A stretch of DNA of 64,000 nucleotides from Phytohabitans sp036906915. Lineage in GTDB: Bacteria; Actinomycetota; Actinomycetes; Mycobacteriales; Micromonosporaceae. Numbering within the stretch: position 1 is the first letter of the stretch; each line of letters starts with the position of its first letter. The notes below the pieces were generated by a model. It had not been told where the DNA came from and ran no database searches. It saw only the letters and a list, made by a program, of their open reading frames with translations. Shown here piece by piece: positions 1 to 7,024 of this stretch. The stretch is from positions 1-64,000 of the forward strand of contig NZ_JBAKHX010000005.1 in the NCBI RefSeq assembly GCF_036906915.1, read 5' to 3'. The position numbers and the translations under genes were made by a program.

Positions 1-63
1 TGGAAACGTGCACGTCCGGTTCTGAGGGGGCGGCGGCGCAGCAATGCGCCGCCGCTACCCGGC
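1..63 (+). ncRNA. 3' end of a group II intron (domains V and VI), partial
   Basis: The first bases read as a GAAA tetraloop (3-6) followed by the 3' strand of a domain V hairpin, including CACGTCCGGTTC at 11-22. Domain VI follows: 31-40 pairs perfectly with 45-54 around a GCAA loop (41-44), and GGG (27-29) can pair with CCC (58-60). This leaves T56 and A57 unpaired, and A57 sits where the branch-point adenosine of domain VI is expected. The intron would end about six bases after A57, so the boundary near 63 is approximate. The 5' part, including any reverse transcriptase, lies left of the window. The structure is seen directly; assignment to group II rests on resemblance to bacterial domain V/VI ends. 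Confidence 0.75.
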
Positions 64-66
64 AGA

Positions 67-415
67 TCAGCGTATGGTGCCGCTCGGCCGTGTTGACAGG
101 CGTATGGCGCTGGATGTTTGGGGCGTCGGCTCGTACACGAGCAGAAGTGCGCCCGAATCGAACGGCCGCGTCCGGGTCAACCGTAGTTCGGTTCGCGGAT
201 ACAAGCCGTCGAACAAGCGCGGGTGCCGCCACCGAGGGGCACCGGGTTCACAATGATCCGGTACTCGTCAACGACGCCCATTTGCGGCGGCAGCGCTCGC
301 CGCTCGTCCCCGGCGAACAGTGCCAGGTTCCGGCCGTCTCGCTTGAGCTGGTTGATTGCCTCGGCCGGGTCGTCCTGAAGGACGTACGAGTTGTGCCAGT
401 CGTTGTAGCTAGCAT
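67..415 (-). pseudogene. Remnant of a DHFR/RibD C-terminal-type reductase
   Basis: On the minus strand the translation WHNSYVLQDDPAEAINQLKR is followed by VDEYRIIVNPVPLGGGTR, the classic C-terminal half of small dihydrofolate-reductase-like (RibD_C) proteins. After GGGTR the frame breaks at about 215-222. One base further on, the expected LFDGLYPRTELRLT and FDSGALLLVYEP continue in another frame. The N-terminal NADPH-binding half is absent because homology stops at about 412, right beside the TetR remnant that starts at 422. The gene is therefore both 5' truncated and frameshifted. The group II intron end abuts its 3' end. Homology is recognised by motif only. Confidence 0.72.
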
Positions 416-421
416 CGCGTC

Positions 422-888
422 ATGGCAGTCACCGGCCGACCCCGCTCGTTCGACGACACCCAGGTCATCGCCCACGCCAAGGAAATCTTCTGGCGGCGTG
501 GGTATGTCGGCACGTCGATGCGCGACCTCAGCGACGAACTGGGCGTCCTTCCCAGCAGCCTGCACGCGGCCTTCGGCGGCAAGCGCGCGATCTTCCTGAG
601 GCCCTCGACCACTACGCCGAAGACGCACGCGAGGCTGCTGCGGCACTCCGAGCGCAAGAGCCGGCGCTGTCCGGGGTGCGCCAGTTGTTGACCGACGCAC
701 TCGACGGGGCCCGAGCCATCCCCGGTCGTGGCTGCATGCTGGGCAACACGGCCACAGAAGTACGTTCCACCGACGACGACGCCCGCCGGACCGTACTGCG
801 AGCCTTCGGTGACCTGGAAGCTGGAATCGACCCGAGCCGGCTCAGCGACGCCATCGACGCGGCCCTCTTCGCCGTCTCTGCGCGGTAA
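422..888 (+). pseudogene. Frameshifted and internally deleted TetR-family regulator
   Basis: The N-terminus is a good TetR helix-turn-helix: RPRSFDDTQVIAHAKEIFWR, then TSMRDLSDELGV, then LHAAFGGKRAIFL. One G appears to be missing at about 598. Restoring it gives the usual FLEALDHYAEDAREAAAALR continuing into RQLLTDALDGARAIPGRGCM in the frame used by 676-888. The C-terminal ligand domain is also too short: FGDLEAG jumps straight to SRLSDAIDAALFAVSAR, so roughly 50 residues normally found there are missing. It probably once controlled the divergent reductase remnant at 67-415. It is unlikely to be functional. Confidence 0.78.
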
Positions 889-1014
889 TCGTCCTCGTTG
901 GGCATGGCGTCGGACGTTGGCCGTGTTGGAGCGTCACTGGGTCGCTCACGCCGGTCCCGGAGAAGCTCCTGACCGCCGCCATCGACCGTGTGACGAGAGG
1001 GTTGAGGAGACCGA

Positions 1015-2247
1015 GTGGTTGAAGCCCCGCCATCAGCGGTACCCGGGACGAGCCGGCCGTACGCGGCGGTCGGCGCACTGTTGGCGTTCTCCGTCGCGGC
1101 GTTCTGCTACGTCGCCATGGAGACGCTCCCGATCGGGCTGCTGGAGCTCATCGCCGAGGACATGCACGTGTCCATATCGGACGGTGGTCTCCTCGTCACC
1201 GGCTACGCCCTCACCGTGGTGCTGGTATCCGTGCCGCTCGCGCACGTGACGCGGGGGATACCACGCCGGCTCCTGATGGGTACGCTGCTGGCGGTCCTCG
1301 TCATCGCCACGGTGGTCTCGGCAACCGCGCACGACTACGCGGTTCTGCTCACCGCGAGAGTCGTGGTCGCCTTGACCCAGGCGCTGTTCTGGGCGGTGGT
1401 CGCGCCCGCCGCGGCCGCGATGTTCCCGCCGCACATTCGGGGCAGGGTGACGTCCGTCGTGTTCGCCGGAGCCTCGCTCGGTCCAATGCTCGGCGTACCC
1501 GCCGGCACCTGGCTGGGTCAGCAGCTCGGCTGGCGGGCGGCCTTCTACGCCCTCGCCGGCCTGGCGTTCGTGGCGTTCGTGGCCGTCGTCGTCGTGATGC
1601 CCAAGGCTCCGGTAGCCGAGAGTCACGCCGCCACGGGGAGCAGCCCGAGCCGCGGCCGGTACTGGATGGTGATCGCCACCACGGCCTTGTCCGTGGCGGG
1701 TCTCTTCACCGTGTTCACGTATACGACGGTCTTCCTCACCGATGTCACCGGCATCGCGCCGGCCGCCATCGGCCTGATGTTGCTGATTCGGGGTGTTGCC
1801 GACTTCGCGGGCATCGCCGCCGGTGGCGTTGTCAGCGACCGTAACCAGAGGCTGGCGGTAACCGGCCCCGTGGTCCTGCTCGCGGCATCGCTGTTCGGCA
1901 TGTTCGCGTTCGCTCGGACTCCCGTGCCGACAGTGGCGATGCTGGCCGTCTCCGGGTTCGCCATGGGGGCTCTGACCACTGGCTTGCAGAATCGAGTCAT
2001 GACGGTGGCACCGGGAAGTACCGACATGGCATCGGCGGGCAACTCCGCCGCTTACAACGTCGGAATCGCCGCCGGTTCGCTGCTGGGCGCGGGCATCCTG
2101 CCGGCGTTTGGAACGCGCGGCACCGCCCTGGCCGGCGGACTGATCGCCGCCTTGGCACTCGCGGTGACAGCGGCGGAACCGCTGGTCGCCGGCCGTCTTC
2201 TCGACCGTAAATCGTGGACGAGAGCAGAAGCACCTCGGCCGGAATGA
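1015..2247 (+). CDS. MFS transporter, DHA1 / AraJ-like efflux family
   Basis: This 410-residue integral membrane protein has about twelve hydrophobic segments and the hallmarks of the DHA1 drug/sugar efflux group. TM1 contains an ETLPIGLL-type motif (residues 36-43). The loop 2-3 region reads HVTRGIPRRLLM, and motif C in TM5 reads GASLGPMLGVPAGTWLG. Such proteins export small molecules using the proton gradient; the substrate cannot be read from sequence. The GTG start at 1015 is preceded by GAGGAG about eight bases upstream. The gene is monocistronic here, with the TetR remnant upstream and no partner downstream. Confidence 0.88.
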   Translation: MVEAPPSAVPGTSRPYAAVGALLAFSVAAFCYVAMETLPIGLLELIAEDMHVSISDGGLLVTGYALTVVLVSVPLAHVTRGIPRRLLMGTLLAVLVIATVVSATAHDYAVLLTARVVVALTQALFWAVVAPAAAAMFPPHIRGRVTSVVFAGASLGPMLGVPAGTWLGQQLGWRAAFYALAGLAFVAFVAVVVVMPKAPVAESHAATGSSPSRGRYWMVIATTALSVAGLFTVFTYTTVFLTDVTGIAPAAIGLMLLIRGVADFAGIAAGGVVSDRNQRLAVTGPVVLLAASLFGMFAFARTPVPTVAMLAVSGFAMGALTTGLQNRVMTVAPGSTDMASAGNSAAYNVGIAAGSLLGAGILPAFGTRGTALAGGLIAALALAVTAAEPLVAGRLLDRKSWTRAEAPRPE

Positions 2248-2571
2248 GCACGCCGCCGAACCGATCGCCGAGATCTCAGGGAGCCTGCCCCGGGCGTGAC
2301 GTGATCAGGACCGGGCTGCTGAGGATGGTGGTGGCGCCGCGTAGGAGTTCGGCGCGCAGGTCGTGCGGTGGCACGTCGGGAAACTGGCCGATGGGGTCGG
2401 TGGCGGCGGCGAACGCCTGGGCCGCACGGACCCGTTGGCGCCAGACGGGGTTGGGACCGCGAGCAGTTCGATGGCTCGTCGCGCTCCGGTGTCGGGTGCT
2501 GGACAACGGCGAACAATCGGGGGCCAGCCGGTGACCAACAGGGTATGACAACTCGATTCGAGGCACCTGCC
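2248..2571. other. Intergenic stretch without a convincing gene
   Basis: No reading frame here has both a credible start and recognisable homology. A minus-strand run at about 2276-2440 (AAATDPIGQFPDVPPHDLR and onward) has protein-like composition and may be the tail of an eroded gene, but I cannot name it. The stretch should also hold the promoter of the propeller gene that begins at 2572. Confidence 0.4.
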
Positions 2572-3903
2572 ATGCGGCACCGGCATGTCCGTCCCCGCAC
2601 CCACCGTCCGGTCCACCTGGCTGCCGCCGGCGGTATTGCCGTGCTCGGCTGTCTTGCCGCCGGCGTTCCGCCTGCCGCCTCCGCCGCGGCGGCCCCGGCG
2701 ACCAGCCGGATCAGCGTGGACAGCAGCGGTGGCCAGGCCACGGAGTACCGCAGCGAGCCCTTCGCGGCGAGCGCGGACGGCCGGTACGTCGCCTTCACCA
2801 CCGCCGCGCCGAACCTGGTGCCGGGCGACACCAACAACACCTGGGACGTGCTGGTCCGCGACCGCCGTACCGGCACCACCAGCCGGATCAGCGCGTCCAG
2901 TGCCGGTGTGCCGGGCGACAGTTCCAGCTACGGCCAGGCCATGAGCCCGGACGGCCGGTACGTGTCCTTCACTTCCGATGCCACCAACCTGGTGCCGGGC
3001 GACACCAACGGCGCCTACGACGGCTTCGTCCACGACCGCCGCACGGGGACCACCAGCCGGGTCACGCTGACCGACGGCGGCACCCAGGCCGACGCCCGCA
3101 GCTATGCGCCGGCCATCAGCGCCGACGCCCGGTTCGTGGCCTTCGTCTCCGACGCCACCGACCTGGTGCCCGGCGACACCAACGGTGTGGCGGACATCTT
3201 CCTGCGTGACCGGCGGGCCGGTACCACCGTCCTGGTCAGCGGGGCGCACGCCGACGCCCCCTCCGACGCGCCAGTGATCACCGCGGACGGCCGCTACGTG
3301 GCGTTCACCTCGGAGGCGGCGCTGGTGCCCGGCGACACCAACGGCGTGAACGACGTGTTCCAACGCGACCTACGCACCGGGACCATCCGGCGGGTCAACG
3401 TGTCCACCACCGGCGCCCAGGCAGACGCGCTCACCGTCTCCCCGACGATGAGCGCGGACGGCCGCTACGTGGCGTTCACCTCGGAGGCGGCGCTGGTGCC
3501 CGGCGACACCAACGGCGTGAACGACGTGTTCAGGCGTGATCTGCGCACTGGCACGACCGTCCAGGTCAGCCTGGCGGCTGACGGCGGACAGACCGTCGGC
3601 GGAAGCAGCTACGGCCCGATGATCAGCACCGACGGCCGGCACGTCGTATTCGGCTCCGACGCCGCCAACCTGGTGCCGGGCGACACCAACGGCGTGGCCG
3701 ACGTGTTCCTGCGTGACCTGCGCACCGGCACGACCGTCCGAGTCAGCCTGGCGGCCGACGGCGGACAGCCCAACGGGGCCAGCAACGACGGGGTGCTCAT
3801 CCGCGACGGCCGATCCGTCGCCTTCTCCTCGGCCGCCACCAACCTGGTGCCCGGCGACACCAACGGCTTGATCGACGCATTCCTGCGCCGTCTATCCCGC
3901 TGA
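2572..3903 (+). CDS. Secreted seven-repeat beta-propeller (TolB/WD40-like) protein
   Basis: An N-terminal signal peptide (about residues 1-40, hydrophobic LAAAGGIAVLGCLAAG followed by Ala-rich cleavage sites) leads into seven consecutive repeats of about 55-60 residues. Each has the pattern ADGRYVAFTS, then NLVPGDTNG, then DVFLRDLRTGTT. Seven units suit one closed seven-bladed propeller. The conserved DTNGxxD stretch in every blade resembles acidic calcium-binding loops, which is inference. No catalytic domain is attached, so a binding or scaffold role outside the cell is most likely. The ATG at 2572 is chosen because it places the signal peptide at the N-terminus with CGAGG upstream; an in-frame ATG at 2545 is the alternative. 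A strong terminator follows. Confidence 0.8.
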   Translation: MRHRHVRPRTHRPVHLAAAGGIAVLGCLAAGVPPAASAAAAPATSRISVDSSGGQATEYRSEPFAASADGRYVAFTTAAPNLVPGDTNNTWDVLVRDRRTGTTSRISASSAGVPGDSSSYGQAMSPDGRYVSFTSDATNLVPGDTNGAYDGFVHDRRTGTTSRVTLTDGGTQADARSYAPAISADARFVAFVSDATDLVPGDTNGVADIFLRDRRAGTTVLVSGAHADAPSDAPVITADGRYVAFTSEAALVPGDTNGVNDVFQRDLRTGTIRRVNVSTTGAQADALTVSPTMSADGRYVAFTSEAALVPGDTNGVNDVFRRDLRTGTTVQVSLAADGGQTVGGSSYGPMISTDGRHVVFGSDAANLVPGDTNGVADVFLRDLRTGTTVRVSLAADGGQPNGASNDGVLIRDGRSVAFSSAATNLVPGDTNGLIDAFLRRLSR

Positions 3904-3922
3904 TCCACTCGCGTACAGCACG

Positions 3923-3952
3923 AGGGCCCGGCTTCGTGAGAAGCCGGGCTCT
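3923..3952. terminator. Rho-independent-type hairpin after the propeller gene
   Basis: The sequence GCCCGGCTTC (3926-3935) pairs perfectly with GAAGCCGGGC (3940-3949) around a GTGA loop, and the stem extends outward by up to three more pairs. It lies 20 bases after the stop codon of the propeller gene. There is no strong T-run, as is common for actinomycete terminators. Confidence 0.7.
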
Positions 3953-4151
3953 ACGACGGCCAACTAGTCGGCCCGCAGGACAGCTTCGGGCTGCCGCGAC
4001 GGCGACCGCCGAATCCTTCATCGCCGCCTCCCTGGTCGCCGGTGGACCTTCCTTGAGTGTTACCCAGTCCGGATGGTCGGCCACCTCGACGAACAAGGTT
4101 GCCATCGCACTCTGATGCGAGGCCGAGGATGCGCGGCGGATAGGCTACAGC

Positions 4152-4859
4152 GTGATCATCAACGAGGCGCCCGAACCGATCAAGGGGGTCATCTTTGACT
4201 TCCATGCCACGCTGGTTGAGGGCGGCGACGCCCGTCGTTGGATCGAGGCCGCTCTACGCCGTCTGGCCGAGCAGGGGAACGCGGAGCCGGACCTGAGCGC
4301 CGACCAGATCGCGGGCCTGGGTGAGCATCTTGACCAGATCTGGCAGCACGCCCACACGATCGACCCCAGAAGCGAGCGCGATCTGAGCCAGGATCGCCAT
4401 TGGGACGTCTTCAACAGGACGGTCGCGTTGTATCCCGGCATCAAACCCGATCTGATCGCCGCGCTGTACGCAGTGATGCCGGATCAGTGGGTGCCCTTCA
4501 TCGACACCCTCCCTGTCCTTCGAGAACTGAAGTCGCGCGGCGTCAGAATCGTGGTGCTGTCCAATATTGGGCTGGACATTCGTCCGCTCCTCGATCGGGT
4601 CGGTGTGAGCGGTCTACTCGACGGTGTAGTGCTGTCCTTTGAAGTAGGTCTGGTGAAGCCCGACCCGGCGATCTATGCCCGCGCGCTGGAGCTGCTTGAT
4701 GTTCCGGGCAGCCAAACCTTGATGGTCGGCGACAGCCCCAGAGACGACGTCGGCGGAGTTTCGTTGAAGATCCGAACGTTGATCTTGCCTCGGACCCAAG
4801 GCCCGGTGCACGGCCTGGGCACGGTTCTACAGATGGTCGGCGGTCCGGGGGTGGTCTGA
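4152..4859 (+). CDS. HAD-superfamily hydrolase with altered motif I
   Basis: The 235-residue protein has the layout of a small HAD phosphatase with a helical cap: motif I VIFDFHATL (nucleophile Asp16), motif II VVLSNIG, the motif III lysine in GLVKPDP, and motif IV MVGDSPRDDV. The second aspartate of the usual DxD motif I, which acts as general acid/base in phosphatases, is His18 here. It may have altered or weak phosphatase activity, or a dehalogenase-like or other C-terminal cleft chemistry. The start is GTG at 4152. It is flanked by unrelated genes, so the substrate is unknown. Confidence 0.85.
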   Translation: MIINEAPEPIKGVIFDFHATLVEGGDARRWIEAALRRLAEQGNAEPDLSADQIAGLGEHLDQIWQHAHTIDPRSERDLSQDRHWDVFNRTVALYPGIKPDLIAALYAVMPDQWVPFIDTLPVLRELKSRGVRIVVLSNIGLDIRPLLDRVGVSGLLDGVVLSFEVGLVKPDPAIYARALELLDVPGSQTLMVGDSPRDDVGGVSLKIRTLILPRTQGPVHGLGTVLQMVGGPGVV

Positions 4860-5033
4860 GATCCTCGGCGGACAGTGTGGCTGGGTTGCGTCAGGATGCT
4901 GAGACGCCACCCACTACCAGGCCGGGCCTGAAACCACCCACGAGAACGTCAGGAGATCCCTATCCTTCGTGTCGGCCAGCCGCGGCCGCGCGTCGGGCGG
5001 GGCCGGCAGCCCCGACGACTTGCCAAGCGCGCC

Positions 5034-5504
5034 TTAGCCGAGCGTCGGTGCCCCCAGCTTCGCTAGGACGCTGTTCTCGCCAATGAAGACGCACCCGCCT
5101 CGGCGTACCGTATCGGTGATCATCGCGATCATCTCCGGCTTCCGTGAATCGACCAGGTCGACCCACTCCATCGGGGCCTGTGTGTGTGGATCGACGCGTG
5201 CGCTCCAGGCGGCGATCTCCACGAGGATGGGGATCAACGCCAGCCCGGTCTCGGTCAACTGGTAGCTCACTCGTCGCCGGTCGGCCGGATCGGGACTGCT
5301 GACGAGCACTCCTGCTGCCTCCAGTTGGGTCAGTCGGGCGGACAGCACGCTGGGTGCGATCTTCTCCTCGGAGGCGAGGAACTCCTTGAAGGTGTGCTTA
5401 CCGAAGTACACGATGTCGCGCACGATCAGCAACGACCAGGGGTCGCCGAAGGTTTCGAGGCCGAAGTTGATCGGGCAGTGCGACTTGCCGCTCGCGCGTT
5501 TCAT
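5034..5504 (-). CDS. HxlR-family winged-helix transcriptional regulator
   Basis: About 156 residues with the HxlR (DUF24) signature: CPINFGLETFGDPWSLLIVR near the N-terminus, then FKEFLASEEKIAPSVLSARL as the recognition region and DPADRRRVSYQLTETG as the wing. The cysteine near position 12 is the conserved HxlR cysteine used for redox or electrophile sensing in characterised members. The ATG at 5504 is preferred; a GTG two codons earlier (5510) is possible. It is transcribed divergently from the MFS exporter at 5591, and the 80-bp gap contains an inverted repeat. It is therefore the probable regulator of that exporter and perhaps of the acyl-ligase genes beyond it. Confidence 0.88.
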   Translation of the reverse strand: MKRASGKSHCPINFGLETFGDPWSLLIVRDIVYFGKHTFKEFLASEEKIAPSVLSARLTQLEAAGVLVSSPDPADRRRVSYQLTETGLALIPILVEIAAWSARVDPHTQAPMEWVDLVDSRKPEMIAMITDTVRRGGCVFIGENSVLAKLGAPTLG

Positions 5505-5517
5505 GGTCACCCACTTG

Positions 5518-5577
5518 ACTATGATGATGATAGTGAAATAGCCTGACGCCAGGATAGGTCACTACGGTCATCATAGT
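5518..5577. promoter_or_regulatory. Inverted-repeat operator between HxlR gene and MFS exporter
   Basis: The arms ACTATGATGA (5518-5527) and TCATCATAGT (5568-5577) are perfect inverted copies about 50 bp apart, centre to centre. They sit immediately upstream of the regulator start and of the exporter start respectively. The left arm continues as ATGATAGT, giving an extra partial half site. The arrangement fits binding by the HxlR protein to control both divergent promoters; the assignment is inference. Confidence 0.6.
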
Positions 5578-5590
5578 AAAGGCGGACACG

Positions 5591-6952
5591 ATGCGCACCT
5601 TCCACCGACTGGTTGCCAACACCCTGCTGGCCGGCATGACGAACAACCTCATCTGGTTCGCGTTGACCTTCTGGGCCTACCTGGAGACGAAGTCCGTCAT
5701 CGCGACCTCTGTGGTCGGTGGCGCATACATGCTCATGCTCGCCGGGAGCGGCCTGTACTTCGGCACCTTCGTCGACCGGCATCGGCGGAGAACCTCGATG
5801 CTGGTCTCCAGCGTGGCGTCGCTGACGGCGTACGCACTGGCGGGAGCCCTTTACCTGGTCACCCCGGCGGAGAATCTCCGCGATTTGGGCCGGCCCGAGT
5901 TCTGGGGGCTCACCCTGCTCGTGCTGGCCGGCGCCGTCGCCGGGAACCTGCGCACCATCGCGCTGTCCACCTCGGTCACGCTGCTGGTTCCGCAGGAGCA
6001 GCATGCCCGGGCTAACGGCCTGGTCGGCACCGTCAACGGCATCTCGTTCGCGCTCACCTCGGTCTTCAGCGGCCTCGCCATCGGGCTGCTCGGTATGGGC
6101 TGGTCGCTGCTGATCACCCTGACACTGACCGGGCTGGCCCTGGCGCACCTGTCCACCATCTCGCTGCCCGAGCCCGCTCCCGAGCCGCAGTCCGGCAACG
6201 CCCCGGCGTTCGACCTGCGCGGCGCTCTCGCCGCAGTGCGCGCGGTGCCCGGCCTGCTCGCCATCCTGTACTTCAGCACCTTCAACAACCTGCTGGGCGG
6301 CGTCTTCATGGCGCTGATGGACCCGTACGGCCTGACGCTGGTGTCGGTCGAGGCGTGGGGCGTGGTGCTCGCCATCAGCAGCGCCGGCTTCATCATCGGC
6401 GGCCTGATCGTCGCCCGCCGCGGCCTCGGCGCCCGCCCGGTGCGCGTCCTGCTGCTGGCCAACATGGCGATGTGGACCGTCACCATCCTGTTCCCGATCC
6501 GGTCCTCGATCGTCATGCTGACCATCGGCTTCCTGATCTACCTGATCCTCATCCCGGTCGCCGAGAGCGCCGAGCAGACCGTCATCCAGCGCGTCGTCCC
6601 GCTGGCCACGCAGGGCCGCGTGTTCGGCTTCGCGCAGAGCCTGGAGACCGCGGCCTCGCCGGTGACCTCGTTCCTCATCGGACCCATCGCCCAGGTCTGG
6701 GTCATCCCGTTCATGACAACCGGCGCGGGTGCGGCGACAATCGGCGGCTGGTTCGGCACCGGCCCGGACCGCGCGATGGCGCTGCTGTTCATCGGTGCCG
6801 GGTTGATCGGTCTGGTGATGACGATCGTGGCGATGCGCTCCCGGGCGTACACCGCCCTGTCCGCCCGCTACGCCGACACGACCCAGGCGTCGCCCGCCGC
6901 CGCCCAGGCACCCAGCCGCGACCAGGAGCTCGAACTCGCCACAGCGGCCTGA
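5591..6952 (+). CDS. MFS transporter (MFS_3 / EntS-like exporter)
   Basis: The 453-residue membrane protein has twelve predicted hydrophobic spans and the short loop motif GTFVDRHRRRTSML between TM2 and TM3, typical of the MFS_3/EntS group that exports siderophores, lipopeptides and other products. The C-terminus is hydrophilic and ends near residue 453. It begins 14 bp after the right arm of the operator at 5568-5577. It ends 72 bp before the fatty acyl-AMP ligase on the same strand, so these genes may form one transcription unit with the exporter moving an acylated product. The substrate is inference from context. Confidence 0.85.
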   Translation: MRTFHRLVANTLLAGMTNNLIWFALTFWAYLETKSVIATSVVGGAYMLMLAGSGLYFGTFVDRHRRRTSMLVSSVASLTAYALAGALYLVTPAENLRDLGRPEFWGLTLLVLAGAVAGNLRTIALSTSVTLLVPQEQHARANGLVGTVNGISFALTSVFSGLAIGLLGMGWSLLITLTLTGLALAHLSTISLPEPAPEPQSGNAPAFDLRGALAAVRAVPGLLAILYFSTFNNLLGGVFMALMDPYGLTLVSVEAWGVVLAISSAGFIIGGLIVARRGLGARPVRVLLLANMAMWTVTILFPIRSSIVMLTIGFLIYLILIPVAESAEQTVIQRVVPLATQGRVFGFAQSLETAASPVTSFLIGPIAQVWVIPFMTTGAGAATIGGWFGTGPDRAMALLFIGAGLIGLVMTIVAMRSRAYTALSARYADTTQASPAAAQAPSRDQELELATAA

Positions 6953-7024
6953 CATCGACCCTTCCGGCAGGCCCGGCCTCCGCAGCGCGCCGGCCAAATA
7001 CAACATCGACTCGCCCGTTCCGCC

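Noticed and set aside
2276..2566. Minus-strand frame ending in a protein-like AAATDPIGQFPDVPPHDLR stretch
   Set aside because: No start with a ribosome-binding site and no family I recognise; treated as intergenic, possibly an eroded gene end.
3968..4105. Minus-strand frame beginning MATLFVEVADHPDWVTLKEG
   Set aside because: The first 40 residues look plausible, but the frame runs into low-complexity Arg-rich translation and through the terminator, and has no ribosome-binding site.
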